A stretch of DNA of 64,000 bases from positions 21,948,001 to 22,012,000 of the forward strand of contig OX637295.1 of assembly GCA_951799445.1 (NCBI GenBank), given 5' to 3'. This document shows, in pieces, positions 10,617-22,869 of the stretch (position 1 is the stretch's first letter; every line of letters starts with the position of its first letter). The notes beneath the pieces were generated by a model that was not told the origin of the DNA, did no database searches, and saw only the letters and a program-made list of their open reading frames with translations. Source of the stretch: Pseudisothecium myosuroides (Eukaryota > Streptophyta > Bryopsida > Hypnales > Lembophyllaceae). The position numbers and the translations under genes were made by a program.

Positions 10617-13546
10617 AATAGAAGTATTAACATCAAATACGTTGTTAGTGGATTAAATGAATATTGTACTCGTATAAGTGTCAAAGTAGGAGCTTAGACT
10701 TTCAATATAGGAGACTATGAATTAAAAATCTACTTCCTTGAAGTATTATACGTGTATTCAAATTTCTAGATAATCACTTTCCTCCAAACAAAGTCCATGT
10801 ATTTCAAGCAGTATATCAAATGCGCAATCTTGGACATATGAATGTATCTAGAACCTTCGGATGAATTGGAAATAGAAGATTGTGAAGCCCTACATCAAGT
10901 AGTCCGGTCTCTGACTTGCACAAATTTGGCCGAATGAAGTGTGGGCCAAATATTTTACATTACTTATGTATGGACCTCTGTGTTGGCCTTCACGGTTTTG
11001 CGCTTTAAAATTCTTTGATATTTTGTAGTTCGGTCCGGGGGAGAGGCAAACAGCTCTCCTCTGATATTATTAAGTTCCAGTCTATGGCACCCTCGTGGGG
11101 CTCTCTCACTACCAAGAGGTGTTTCTTGGGGTGCTGGTGTCGCAATTGTTTTGAAAAAAGATGCAAGTGCGTTGGTTTTGGATAAGGGGAGGAGACCCCT
11201 AAACCCTTTACGCTTTTGGGGTTCCAATGGATGGAATCTAATCGTCTCTCTTGCTACCGAGAGCTCCTACTTGGTTTACCGGCACCAAGCTTTCATTTTT
11301 AGATTAAAGTGCGTTGGTTTCTGATCAGGGGAAGGTCAATCTCCTTCCCTCCCCATTTTTTTGGTTATGGTTGGAGGCACCCCCGTGGAGGTTCATGGTG
11401 GCGAAGAAATATTGCATGGGGTGCCTGGTTTAGCAATTTCCTAAAATATATATTTAGGTTCGTTGATTTGACCACATTTCAATGTGGGACACTGAGTTCT
11501 AGTAGTCTTCAAGCTTTGACATCATCGTACTCAAGTCCCCTAGTATTGGGCTATTTTGTGAATCTTGATCATGAAGGTGAAATTCGTAGGTCAATTAAAA
11601 ATGTGTTGGTTTTGAAATTGAGAACGCAGATACCGTACTGCATTTTCTACTCCGCGGTCATGGGTCAAAGGTCACTGAAATTGTGGTATTAGGTTGACAC
11701 TGACTGATCCGCAGAATCAAGTGCACGGTCAACAATTCACGGTCTTAGGTCCAAATTCATAGGTCCACGATAATAGGTCTACATTAAATATGTTTGTGGA
11801 ATTCCTAAAAAAATTTCAAACTCTAAACTATATATAGTTTTCTTAACCAAATCCTCCAAAATGTCCAACTTTTTTGCGGAGGATGCGGGGGCTCGCAAAA
11901 CCTACGCTCACCGCCCTCAAGCTCACGCTTTTAGGCTCACAAACTAGTGTCGTTGCAATTTTTTGTTTGGTTTTGGATCCTCCATTTTTACATTCCAATT
12001 AGTTATTTTCCCAAAGACATCGGCTAACAATGAACTAACTGGCACGACAGCCAATTGTTTTAATCAAATTTCATGTAACTTAATTAGGAGCAAGGTTTTT
12101 TTTGGCTTTTTGGTGCTAGATTCCATTTGAAAAAAATAATTCGGCTAAAAAAGGCAACAAACTGTGGAATTTTTTGCCAAAAAACTTCAAATTAAAAAAA
12201 AAAACTTGGATGAAATTGCCAGACTGTGGATGAAAATAGAATTATAGACATGTAATATATGCTAATGTGATGTTTTTTGTCCAATATGTGGATGAATGTT
12301 AAAATTTGGAACACCACTATAGCATTTTATATTGCCACTTTGGCACTTCATAAAAAATGAAATAAAATAAAAAAATAAAAAAATAGATTAGGATTAAAGT
12401 TCCTAAGATCTCAATGATACCATTCATAACACTAAGTACAAACTAGTCACACTGTTTTGTAAATTGATTTGGGCAATTGTGGATTTTGGAAGGTGGATGT
12501 TATTTTTAGTAGAAGGAAACTAGATACAATTATTGTGCAAGAAGGATTGTTGAAGAAGACCCACATAAGGAACATTTTTCGAGTTCTCTACCAATATTGT
12601 ACTAAAAATTCCCTCCAAAGAAACATAGAAGTGTAACAAATTGATTTTCTTAGGAAATGTGGCCGTCATAGGAAAATATGAGATAAGAAATTTTACTAAG
12701 GGAAAATCTGTGCATTTTTCACTGTTATTAGAAGATGTCCCCACCTCCAAATCAACTCAATTTTCGAAATTCAATATTCTAGAATGTAGATTTATGCCTC
12801 TAAAATCTAACTTCATTATCTTTGATCTAGACTCTTTTTAGATTTCAAGAGTTCAACATATTTGTAATATGTAGATTTCATTTTTCAAACATTTTATAAT
12901 TTCACATATTATAAAAAAATTTAGATTTCTAAAATATACAAACTAAAAAAAATGTTAGATTTGTATGAGTAGAATTCATTGTCTTCAAGATTGACAACTT
13001 ACAAGCTTTATGTATCCAACCTCATGGTATCCTTGACAATAGATATGGGACAATTGCTTTTTGTAAAATCTACCCACTATTAGGTGGAAAAAAAATTGAA
13101 ATATAAAATGCAATTGTCTACCAATTTGGATTGCACAAGGGGGATTTGGAGAGAATCTATGAAAATCCTTGCAAAGAAAAACCACGAATTTCGAAAGTAT
13201 AGGAATTCTTTGAAGATCCCTCTACAATGACATTAGAACTCTGGGTAACACATAAATTAACAAAACTAGCAGAGAAAAACTACAAAATCTCCAAACTAGT
13301 CGGAGGAAATTCCAAAAAAGTCCACTATGCAAAATGTGGGCTTATAATGGTATTTTGGGTCTTACTATAGAACTCTAACAATACACATGTTTTACATCTT
13401 TGAACTTCAAAGAACTATCAATTGTCATTGTCTTGAACATGTAACCCCCTATAGGCCCAAGGTTTTTGGGCCTAATACAATTTTCTGAGAAATATAACTT
13501 CTATAACTTTATTGAAGTTTGCATCAAATTTAATATTTTCAATTCC
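10617..13546. other. Intergenic, no gene recognised
   Basis: Positions ~11030–11400 carry GC-richer phrases weakly resembling the 7040–7540 repeat and may be debris of the same pseudogene family. From ~11800 onward the DNA is AT-rich with nothing recognisable. Confidence 0.4.
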
Positions 13547-13550
13547 TTAA

Positions 13551-14482
13551 CCCCTAAAGGACCGGCATGCATTTTTTGGCCGTATAGAAATTTTGGGCAG
13601 GTCCATGTGACTAGAGATTTCCATATTTTAAGCTGAAATTTTAATAGAAGGTGGGCGCGAGGAATATCTTTCATATGCACTAAATTTCAGCACATTTGGA
13701 AATAGGAGTCAAAAGTTATGGCCAAATATGTTACTTTTTTTCGTAACTGGGCAGTCCAGGCAGCAAAAAAAATTTGGCAAAAATTTGATTTTTTCTTAAA
13801 AATATTTTTTTTCTTGTAGATTATATTTTTTTCTATCTAGAAAGCTTTGATTCATTTCATTTGGATTTGTTATGAGAAAGTTATGGACATTCTTGTTTTT
13901 CGGGCAATTAGAGCATCTTCTTGAAAAAAATAACTTGTAGGATTCATTTCCAAATGCTATTTTTGCAATTTTTCAAAAAAAAATTTCTCATGGTTTAGTT
14001 TACTTGCTAGAACAATCTCACCATTGGGATTAGTGTATTTTAATTCCAACTAAAATATATTAATGTTTTAGATTTTCCTTCTATCTCGTACCTACTTCTA
14101 CTTAATAAATTTTTTAGGAATGATAATTGAGTTTTTTTGAATATTTTTTTTTCCCTAGACTCTCAACTCAATTCTCCACTATAAAGATTTCAAGCACAAA
14201 ACTCTGTAGTGCAAAAATTTTAAGTGAAAAATGTTTATAGTCAAAAAATCTAGTCCCGCAATGTGCTGAAATACTTGTTTTTTCCACTTTCAACACAGAT
14301 TTCTTGCAATCCGAGTGGTCAAAAATTCTGAAATTTTTTCCACACATTCTCATACTAGTTAGGTGTAAGATCCTACGGTTAGATGTGCAAAAAAAACATT
14401 TTTCATTTTTTTAAACTCCTTGCTATAGAAATGGCAGTTTTGATGGGGTTTTGGCAGAAAAAATGCCTTGGTCCTTTAGGGG
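13551..14482. mobile_element. TTAA-flanked piggyBac-type MITE, family A copy 1 (932 bp)
   Basis: Starts CCCCTAAAGGACCGGCATGC and ends with the inverse CCTTTAGGGG, flanked on both sides by TTAA (13547–13550 and 14483–14486), the piggyBac target-site signature. It contains no transposase. A second copy lies inverted at 30201–30880. Confidence 0.88.
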
Positions 14483-14786
14483 TTAACTAAGGGATCCCTC
14501 TGCATTCCTTGAAATTTGAGGTGGTCCCCCAATAAAAAGCAAGTATAGCAAACATTGAAGAGTTGAAATCTTAACCCTTAGTCTCGCTAAGTATTTGATA
14601 AAAAGCATCCCTCTTTTTCAAGGTAAAGAAGAGGGTTGTCTTAGTGGTAAAGAATATTATGAAAGAGATAGTTCTAAGCATCAAAATTTACAACTATTAA
14701 TAGAATTTTTTCAAAATAATTTTAAAAAATTAACTTAAAAAATTCACAACAAAATAAAATTTCTATCTTTAGCATCAAATGTTTTA

Positions 14787-15356
14787 ACCCCTAAAGGACC
14801 ATGAGTGCAGATTTTGAACAATGAATGAACGGAAACACGTCCCAAACTCACCGAAATGAGTTTTTTCATCCATCAATTTTTTTTCAAGATTCTTATATTA
14901 ATTCTTTAACATTTTTACGGTTCAGATTATAAAGATTTTGCTTTGCAAATATTCTATAATTCAAAAGGTATCGGGAGGTCTAGCCTCAAAAAGTAACTTT
15001 TTCAGTTCAAAAAATGAGCCTTCAAAAATGACGTGAATCAAAATATCAAATAAAAATCTTCAAAAATCACTATAAGCAGAACTCAATATTTTAAACTTAT
15101 AGGGAAAAAAATGTTTTAAAAATCATAAATATTCAATCTACAATTGATTTTAGAAGGAATTTCCAATTTTTGGCTTCAAATTTTATTGAAAAATATTAGT
15201 ATGTGTTTTTGTTGATCTAACCGTATGGATGTGATCTATAAATAGCATTTTACAATTTTTGATTGAAAGTCATCATTAAAATATTCTTCTAAGTTGCATT
15301 TTATAATAGATCTTTGCAATTTTGGAAATCTGGACACCCCTCCGGTCCTTTAGGGG
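14787..15356. mobile_element. TTAA-flanked MITE, family B copy 1 (570 bp)
   Basis: Begins CCCCTAAAGGACCATGAGTG and ends in CCGGTCCTTTAGGGG, with TTAA at 14783–14786 and 15357–15360. It is non-coding. Nearly the same sequence recurs in inverted orientation at 19988–20555. Confidence 0.9.
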
Positions 15357-15360
15357 TTAA

Positions 15361-16034
15361 TGGTTGATAAAAATTAATGATTTGGTTAAAAAAGCAATAA
15401 AATTTAACAATGTGAACACCAACACTTTCTCCAAATAATAAACTTTCCAGTAATAAACAAATACTAAACACTTTATGCTAATTTTGTTATATTTTTTTTA
15501 CCACAATGACCTTAGTTTTGAATATATATAAATTGAAAAACACACCGATCTAATTTGCATAGAAAAATAAATTAAAAATAGAGTCTTTTTTTGTCCCAAA
15601 GCATTGCTTGAAGTTTCATCTACACTCTAGAAAAAAAATTGCAATCAATAGTTCATACCAAAAAAGATATGCGAGAAAGACTGGTATCATTTTGCTTCCC
15701 ATTTAGAATGACAGAGTTGTCATCTGCTATGACTTTTGAAGCATGAACCCAATGAACCAACGATGCTAGTATGTGAGCCCAAGAATGCGAGCTTGTGAGC
15801 ATTGAGCCTACAATATAGGTACCTATAATATAGATACCACACACTATAGAAGGTGTATGTATCATAAACACCTATAATATGGGTATTTGTAACATATATA
15901 CCATATAATCATAGACGATTTCTATAATATATACACCTATAACATAGGTGTGTAGTATTCTAGGCTCATGGGCTCATACTCCTATGCTCACATAATAGCA
16001 ACCCTCCCCGATGAACTTGAAATCTTTATTGGAA
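15361..16034. other. Intergenic, no gene
   Basis: AT-rich. A small cluster of repeated phrases around 15820–15960 (variants of ACCTATAATATAGGTA) forms a minor local repeat. Nothing else was seen. Confidence 0.4.
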
Positions 16035-16600
16035 ATAGCTAACTTGGTCAATTTTGCTCATTTATCACACTTTGAAGTTTAGGATTTTTTAGTACTAGGG
16101 AGTATCCAAAATTAATGATTTAGAGCTAAAATTTTTATAGTCTATTTTCATAGTAGGGGGCACGTGTCTACCAAAGAGCATCTAAAAATAAATTATTTTA
16201 TGTCCTCCATGTTTGTGCAACTAGGACTCTTTTGTATGCACACTTCTTGGTTTCAACTTCATTTTTTTGGTAAATTTTGATCACCATCAAGTCCTCACAA
16301 ATTTCCAATTTTTAGTTTTTGTTTAATATAATTTTTTTTTTAAATTAATTTATACTTCATCATATCTAGTTTACATGATAAATTGTCTTTTTTTTACATA
16401 GTATTGTTTCAGTGACTTGCAAGTAGTCTATAGTAATTGTAACAATACTTTTATCTGTCAATTTTTTTTATCAACAGTTGAGATTGTTCTACTACAAAGT
16501 ACTCATAGTACTAAGGGTCTGAAATCCAATTTTTGGCAAAACGCTACAAAAAACAACTTTTCTTTCTTGCAACTACACATATGTCTAATAACTCTAGAAT
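16035..16600. repeat. Dispersed ~550-bp sequence 3' of the ankyrin gene
   Basis: Aligns by eye along its whole length with 55780–56330. Shared phrases include TCACACTTTGAA, AAAGAGCATCTAAAAATA / AAAGGGCATCTAAAAATA and AACG(C/G)TACAAAAAA followed by TTTCTTGCAA. It lies immediately downstream of the ankyrin gene, and its partner lies downstream of the receptor gene. It may be a shared 3' flank from an old duplication or an old transposon. Confidence 0.6.
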
Positions 16601-16656
16601 TGAATGCCATGCCAAGACACAAATCAATAATTTAAAGAAAATATATACAGGGCACT

Positions 16657-18810
16657 TTATATTTGAATCCTTCTGAAATCCATAAGATTCCAAGTGTCGA
16701 AATAATACAAAACAATGATTTCTTTTTTCTTTTCTAAATTATCCTCCACCATACTTTTGAATAGAAATCCTAAACTAACCAAACACACCAAGCCTCCAAA
16801 AATAGTAGGAACTATCATGTACCATTGAAACTTTAATGTTGGTGTCAAGACTATACACCCTGCTATTCCAAAGGCTATTATGACAAAGAAAACCGAACAT
16901 GCCAAAAGGATGGATGTAACCAATAAGTTTTGGTGAAGTTTCTCTACAATGGCCTTGATAAACATTCGCCGCCTTGGCAATACACTTCGAGCACCAAACA
17001 CCACCATTCCAATAGCGAAGTAAAATGAAAGGGTATTAAACACCCAAAATGCTCGTAGGGATACATTGTGTTGAACATCCACATAGTTGATGTCTGAGCT
17101 CGAAGGAGCAAGGTCTAAATACGAAGTAGTGTATCCCAATGGTGGTTGAAGCCATGAGGCAAATGTAACACTAGCAATGAGGGCAGCACCAACAAGAATG
17201 GCATTGGCAGCATCCACATAGACTTGGCGATCTCTATAAAGAGCACCAACATATCGACTCACATCATCACATTCCAAAAGTGCTCTTTTGATATGCTCAT
17301 GGCCATTATCAAACGCAATTTGGATCGCAGTTTGACCATTGCATTCTTCCATGAGCTTTATCTTCTCTTTGCTTTGTAACAACTCTTTCACCACCTTTGT
17401 ATGACCTCCAGCCACAGCTGTAAAAAATGGAGAATATCCTTCTGCATTCTTGGCATTTGCATCAACATTATGCTCTTGAAGAAGTTTCACAATGTTCATC
17501 ATGTTATAGTTACTATTATAAACCCAAGTAGCTATATGAAGAGCATTGTTGCTCCATTTGTCCTTCACATGAACATTAGCACCAACTGCTATTAGTTTAT
17601 TGGATGTATCAACCCTTCCATTACTTATTGAAAAGAGAAGTGGACTCCACCCATCCTTGTCTACAGCATTAACATTAGCATTATGCTCCACAAGACATGT
17701 CACAATGTCAAGATATCCCCTTGCTGATGCAAAATGTAGTGGACAAAGCCCATCTTTGGTCAAAGTGTCTACATCCGCATTATGCTCCACAAGACATGTC
17801 GCGATGTCGGCATATCCCCCCGCTATTGCAATATGTAGTGGACAAAGTTCATCTTTGGTCAAAGCGTCTACATCCACATTCTTTTCCACAAGAAGTGACA
17901 CGATGTTCATAGCTCCTTGCTTCACTGCAAAGTGTAGCGGACTCCAACCATCGTCATTTAACGCATTAACTTCGGCATTTTGTTGCAGCAGACATGTCAC
18001 AACATCCAAAGATCCCTTCTCTGCTGCGTAATGAAGTGGAGTATATCCAAACTGATTGTGCAAGTTCACATCCGCCTTTTCATCTAGAAGATATGTCACA
18101 ACATCTATAGCTCCCTCCTTTGTTGCATAATGCAGAGGTGTGTTCTTCGCTTCATCACACGTATTGACATTGTTGACTAGAATTGTTTTGAGGATGCCAA
18201 ACATAGAATACTTTTGAAGTACCATGTAGTAGAGGGCACTTTCACCCGATATATTGAGGATGCAAACATCAGCTTTATACTCAAGAAGGTCTTCCACTAT
18301 GTCGTAGTTCCCACCAATTATAGCATAGTGCAAGGCTGTTTCCTCCAAAACTCTTGTTGAAGCATTGATGTCCACCCTTCCCGAATTCAAGATGTATCGT
18401 ACCATAATTCTATCATCCATCAATATAGCCCAATGGAGAGGAGTTGTCCCACGTAATAACTCAATATTGTGCCGAACAAGAAGACTTTCAATATCTACAC
18501 ATGGATCAATTCTTAATTCCTTCACAACTCTTGCAATGGATTTGTAAAATGCAGAATCAAAATATTTAGAAGAATGTTGTTTGCGAATCGTGCGTTTGAA
18601 ATTTTTAAGCTGCTCTTCCAAAGTCAAGGATAACCATGCACAAGTCGGTGGTCCTCCGCTACTACCCACTCCACTAGTACTTGCAATGTTTGAACCAATA
18701 GACGTCATTGTCTTTGGCAAATTTTCTACACACAACAAGTTCCAATTAAACTCTAATCTCACAATATGAAATAACTTTGATTGCAATTGTGGAATACAAA
18801 AGTCTCTCAT
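16657..18810 (-). CDS. Ankyrin-repeat protein with C-terminal PGG membrane domain
   Basis: Intact single-exon frame of 717 codons, ATG at 18810, TAA at 16657. Residues ~118–515 form a run of about 11–12 ankyrin repeats with recurrent TPLHYA / CPLHIA and VVTCLL phrases. Residues ~530–640 resemble the plant PGG domain (AILVGAALIASVTFA at ~538–552, then LQPPLGY). Hydrophobic segments at ~536–553, 588–606, 628–655 and 664–686 suggest four membrane helices, so the ankyrin part is probably cytosolic. Related plant proteins (ACD6/ITN1 class) act in salicylate-linked defence and stress signalling; a role here is inference. Residues 1–35 could be an extension, because a second ATG at codon 35 (MTSIGSN) is also plausible. 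Two adjacent repeats (~315–385) are almost identical, suggesting a recent internal duplication. Confidence 0.93.
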   Translation of the reverse strand: MRDFCIPQLQSKLFHIVRLEFNWNLLCVENLPKTMTSIGSNIASTSGVGSSGGPPTCAWLSLTLEEQLKNFKRTIRKQHSSKYFDSAFYKSIARVVKELRIDPCVDIESLLVRHNIELLRGTTPLHWAILMDDRIMVRYILNSGRVDINASTRVLEETALHYAIIGGNYDIVEDLLEYKADVCILNISGESALYYMVLQKYSMFGILKTILVNNVNTCDEAKNTPLHYATKEGAIDVVTYLLDEKADVNLHNQFGYTPLHYAAEKGSLDVVTCLLQQNAEVNALNDDGWSPLHFAVKQGAMNIVSLLVEKNVDVDALTKDELCPLHIAIAGGYADIATCLVEHNADVDTLTKDGLCPLHFASARGYLDIVTCLVEHNANVNAVDKDGWSPLLFSISNGRVDTSNKLIAVGANVHVKDKWSNNALHIATWVYNSNYNMMNIVKLLQEHNVDANAKNAEGYSPFFTAVAGGHTKVVKELLQSKEKIKLMEECNGQTAIQIAFDNGHEHIKRALLECDDVSRYVGALYRDRQVYVDAANAILVGAALIASVTFASWLQPPLGYTTSYLDLAPSSSDINYVDVQHNVSLRAFWVFNTLSFYFAIGMVVFGARSVLPRRRMFIKAIVEKLHQNLLVTSILLACSVFFVIIAFGIAGCIVLTPTLKFQWYMIVPTIFGGLVCLVSLGFLFKSMVEDNLEKKKEIIVLYYFDTWNLMDFRRIQI

Positions 18811-19983
18811 GCTATTAGTACTCCTATGACCTTGAAACTAAAATTGCATTTCTAATACACATTGTGCATATAGAGAAATTATTACTACAATGATCATCTT
18901 GAAATGCGTTTTGTAATGAATTTTTACAAAATTGAAAACATCAAAATTTATTTATAGAAATTCTAATGTATATGTAAGATACGCCTTTTTTTAAAAACAC
19001 CACCAAAAAAAAGCATTGCAATGATTTAGAAATTTAGAAACTCTTTCAAAATATCTTTGAAATTGTTTCAAAACAATGTCATGTAGGAGCTAAAAGTGAA
19101 TGAAAACACAAATAAAGTATATAATGTACGTGTAATAATGTATACAAGGTGAATTTTCTAACATTTGGCCTTTACAACATTAGATTGCATTTAGATCCAA
19201 TGATTTGAAAAACTAAATATAAAATCAGATGGCCAAAAATGTCTTTTGAATTTTTTGAATATTTTGATTATATAAAAAATATTTAGAAAATAACTTTTAA
19301 ATTTTGAGTTGCAAAAAGATGTTTGATTTTTCCTTCAACTAAAGATGTGACAGTCTAAGGCACTAAATTATAAAAACAAGTTTGATTTCTTACTACATTT
19401 GTATATTTCAATATGTGTGGTACACTATAAAAGGATTTATTTTGGTAGTTCCAAAAATTATCAAATTTCAGAAACATATAGAAACCAACAAAGGACGCTA
19501 CAACTCGTCAATCAAAGTGGGCCTTGTAGGGTCAATTCTGTTTTCTGCAAGGTAATTGTAAAAATAAAAAATAAAAAAATCTATTTTGTACCGTGTTGAT
19601 TCTATATTCTTCACCTTCCCTAGCTAATATAGGGCCTTTGATTGCAAATATGAATTCAAAATTTTCAAATTTTATCCGATGAGTAGCAAATAAAAAATTT
19701 ATGTGTTTTTCTTAGGGATAAATTCATCTTCCAAGGCCCACTTTGAATGATGGGTTTAATGTCCTATGAAACCAACATCTGAATGTAAAATTCAGAAGGA
19801 ATAAAGATTTCATAAAGCCCGTAATTCACAAGGAAGAGTCAAAAGTTAAAAAATTGTGAAATTGTCAATTTGTGACTCTATTTTTGGAGTACTTGTAAGG
19901 TTACTATATCCAATTTTGACCCCTTTCTAAAAGCGACCCCTATAGATTCTTGCCTAAAATATACTCTCACTATTCATGAAAAT
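18811..19983. other. Upstream flank of the ankyrin gene, no other feature
   Basis: AT-rich. It should contain the ankyrin gene promoter (minus strand), but no clear TATA box stands out among the many AT runs. Confidence 0.35.
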
Positions 19984-19987
19984 TTAA

Positions 19988-20555
19988 CCCCTAAAGGACC
20001 GGAGGGGTGTCCAGATTTCCAAGATTGCAAAGATCTATTATAAAATGCAACTTAGAAGAATATTTTAATGATGACTTTCAATCAATAGTTGTAAAATGCT
20101 ATTTATAGATCACATCCATACGGTTAGATCAACAAAAACACATACTAATATTTTTCAATAAAATTTGAAGCCAAAAATTGAAAATTCCTTCTAAAATCAA
20201 TTGTAGATTGAATATTTATGATTTTTAAAACATTTTTTTTCCTATAAGTTTAAAATATTGAGTTCTGATTATAGTGATTTTTGAAGATTTTTATTTGATA
20301 TTTTGATTCATGTCATTTTTGAAGGCTCATTTTTTGAACTGAAAAAGTTACTTTTTGAGGCTAGACCTCCCGATACCTTTTGAATTATAGAATATTTGCA
20401 AAGCAAAATCTTTATAATCTGAACCGTAAAAATGTTAAAGAATTAATATAAGAATCTTGAAAAAAATTGATGGATGAAAAAACTCATTTCGGTGAGTTTG
20501 GGACGTGTTTCCGTTCATTCATTGTTCAAAATCTGCACTCATGGTCCTTTAGGGG
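19988..20555. mobile_element. TTAA-flanked MITE, family B copy 2 (568 bp, inverted)
   Basis: Begins CCCCTAAAGGACCGGAGGGG and ends in CATGGTCCTTTAGGGG, with TTAA at 19984–19987 and 20556–20559. It matches 14787–15356 in reverse orientation over its full length with very few differences, which indicates recent spread. Confidence 0.9.
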
Positions 20556-20788
20556 TTAAGGTTGGTTTTATAAACACCTATTTCCACCACTTTGAATATT
20601 CATAGTTTATTCATACGGTGTCCAAAAATGCATTCTCAAAGTATCTAGAATCTCCTTTGGACTATCAACAAGACCCCACAAAAAGTTTTCCAATATAATA
20701 ATGAGAACCATGCTGAAATCAGCTGAATTGCTTAAACAGTCAATTTTAGGTGTAGTGACCTTAGTGTGAAACGCATTGCAACATTCTG

Positions 20789-21665
20789 TACAGTACCCAC
20801 AAGCAATGATACGTTCATCCAATTCTGCCATTCAAGATAATTTTGCGTAATATAAAATATAATTGGCATTTTTCATCTTGCATAATGAGCATTCAATTCT
20901 TATGCATTCCCAATCAAGTGTACCAAATTTGGGTTTCAAAAAAGCAAAACTTCATTTTTTTGTGAATTGTTTCATTTAAAATTCATGGTTTTGCATAATA
21001 ATTGATTGAAAAAGATTGGTGATGAATTTTTTTAATTCGATTGCATAGATATGTAGGAAACATTCATACGCAAATCTTACATATTAAAAAACACTCCATT
21101 AAGTAACAAAAATATGATCTATGAAGAGTTCAATCAAAGGTATCATATGGCCAAATTTTGTAAAATAATTATCTTTAAAATTTAACTAGATTTTGGCAAA
21201 GTAATTGTACCATCATGCTTAATTGTACAGAAATCGTTGCTGTCTAAGGGTCAAATGCCAAAATCTAGTTAAATTTTAAAGATAATTATTTTACAAAATT
21301 TGGCCATATGATACCTTTGATTGAACTCTTCATAGATCATATTTTTGTTACTTAATGGAGTGTTTTTTAATATGTAAGATTTGCGTATGAATGTTTCCTA
21401 CATATCTATGCAATCGAATTAAAAAAATTCATCACCAATCTTTTTCAATCAATTATTATGCAAAACCATGAATTTTAAGTGAAACAATTCACAAAAAAAT
21501 GAAGTTTTGCTTTTTTGAAACCCAAATTTGGTACTCTTGATTGGGAATGCATAAGAATTGAATGCTCATTATGCAAGATGAAAAATGCCAATTATATTTT
21601 ATATTACGCAAAATTATCTTGAATGGCAGAATTGGATGAACGTATCATTGCTTGTGGGTACTGTA
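20789..21665. repeat. Near-perfect long palindrome, two ~410-bp arms and 57-bp spacer
   Basis: Left arm 20789–21198 (from TACAGTACCCACAAGC to GATTTTGGCA) is mirrored by right arm 21256–21665 (from TGCCAAAATC to GCTTGTGGGTACTGTA). The arms match with only occasional differences, for example AAGTGTACC against GGTACTCTT. The spacer 21199–21255 is unique. No target-site duplication is evident. A transcript would fold into a ~410-bp hairpin. It could be a foldback transposon or a small-RNA precursor locus. Confidence 0.9.
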
Positions 21666-21952
21666 CTTTAGAAAAAAGATTTCCACAATAGAAAACCACC
21701 AAAACAACTGCATTAAAGCCACCATTCTCACCTTCTCAGGATCCGCTTCCACAGTCCACACGGTCAGAAGAAGAACTCCAGAAGGCCACGATCCAAACAC
21801 AGCCTTACAATAGAATGAATAACGCAGCAGCCAACATCAAAGCTCCGCTCGATCAAGCACTAGTCCAAAGCTCTCCTCCAAGTGACAGGACCTCAAGTTC
21901 GTCTCCAATACAAACAAATGCCTCATCAAAAGCTTCAGCAGCTTCAGCTTCT

Positions 21953-22290
21953 CCACAGATCGACTCCTCGATCAGCCACACAACACGGTGCAAGGACTCG
22001 ATCACAAGTCCACAGCAAGGGAATGGAAGAAAAGGAAGGCAAACCAGCTCTGCTCTGCACCTTCAAACAAAAAGTCCTTCGACAGCAAGATTACGAGAGA
22101 GAGAGAGATGCTCCAGCAGCTTTCTTCACAGATCGACTCCTCAATCAATCAACCACACAACACGGTGCGAGGACTCACAACTCCACAGCAAAGGGAATAC
22201 ATAGAAGGAAGTTAACCAGATCTGCTCTGCATCTTCAAACGAAACCTCCTTCGACAGCAAGATTACGAGAGCTCGAGAGAGAGCTCGAGA
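21953..22290. repeat. Tandem duplication of ~172 bp
   Basis: Two head-to-tail copies start at about 21953 and 22125. Both contain ACAGATCGACTCCTC, CACACAACACGGTGC and GACAGCAAGATTACGAGAG. The overlapping ORFs of 129–153 codons here have low-complexity Ser/Gln/Thr composition and no recognisable domain. Coding status is doubtful. Confidence 0.75.
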
Positions 22291-22541
22291 GCCAGCATGC
22301 TTGGAAAATGAAGGGCCACTTAATGTCTCATTCTACCGATTAAACCCGGGTTCCTCACGAGACTCTTGCCTCTGTAAGGACGCGGTGGCCCTGTGAGAAC
22401 GCGGAGACTGACAAGTGACCGATTGCCGACAAAGAATCTCTATTTAAAACAGAATTGCATAAGTCATACTTACTCCGTAGAACTTTGTGGAAAAAGAGGT
22501 TTGCCGACAATGAATTTGACCACCAATGAGTTTGCCTATGG

Positions 22542-22625
22542 ATGATTCACACTGTACATGACAGTAAGTTACATGATTCACACTGTACATGACAGTAAGT
22601 TACATGATTCACACTGTGCTGTACA
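22542..22625. repeat. Tandem repeat, ~31-bp unit, 2.6 copies
   Basis: ATGATTCACACTGTACATGA plus CAGTAAGTTAC is repeated head to tail more than twice without change. Non-coding. Confidence 0.85.
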
Positions 22626-22724
22626 GAAAAGGATGATTTCCGCAGTGACCAGCACTGCAACTCCAGCTCAACTGGAGTATGCAATTATGCATTGAAGTTT
22701 TTGTACCACATCTTATCAGTTGCA

Positions 22725-22860
22725 GGGATTTATTTTATTTTTTTGAAGCAAATGAAACGGAATTTCATACGGAGTATATTGCAAATAAGGTACAAATACA
22801 AGCCTGCTAGCCACAAGTGGCCTGGCAGGAAAAGAATCCAGACACTGATGACACGGGACA
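22725..22860 (-). mobile_element. Probable LINE/SINE 3' end with A-rich tail
   Basis: On the minus strand, reading toward 22725, the sequence passes CTGCCAGGCCACTTG, then CTTGTATTTGTACC, then GAAATTCCGTTTCATTTG and ends in an A-rich tail. The same order of phrases occurs at 39411–39486, and the terminal CGTTTCATTTG plus A-run recurs at 45635–45670. A shared 3' end followed by poly(A) is the mark of a retroposon. Confidence 0.55.
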
Positions 22861-22869
22861 ACACTATCT

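Noticed and set aside
21815..22343. ORFs of 129 and 153 codons
   Set aside because: They arise over a tandem duplication, differ in frame with no recognisable domain, and have Ser/Gln/Arg low complexity. Not convincing as genes.
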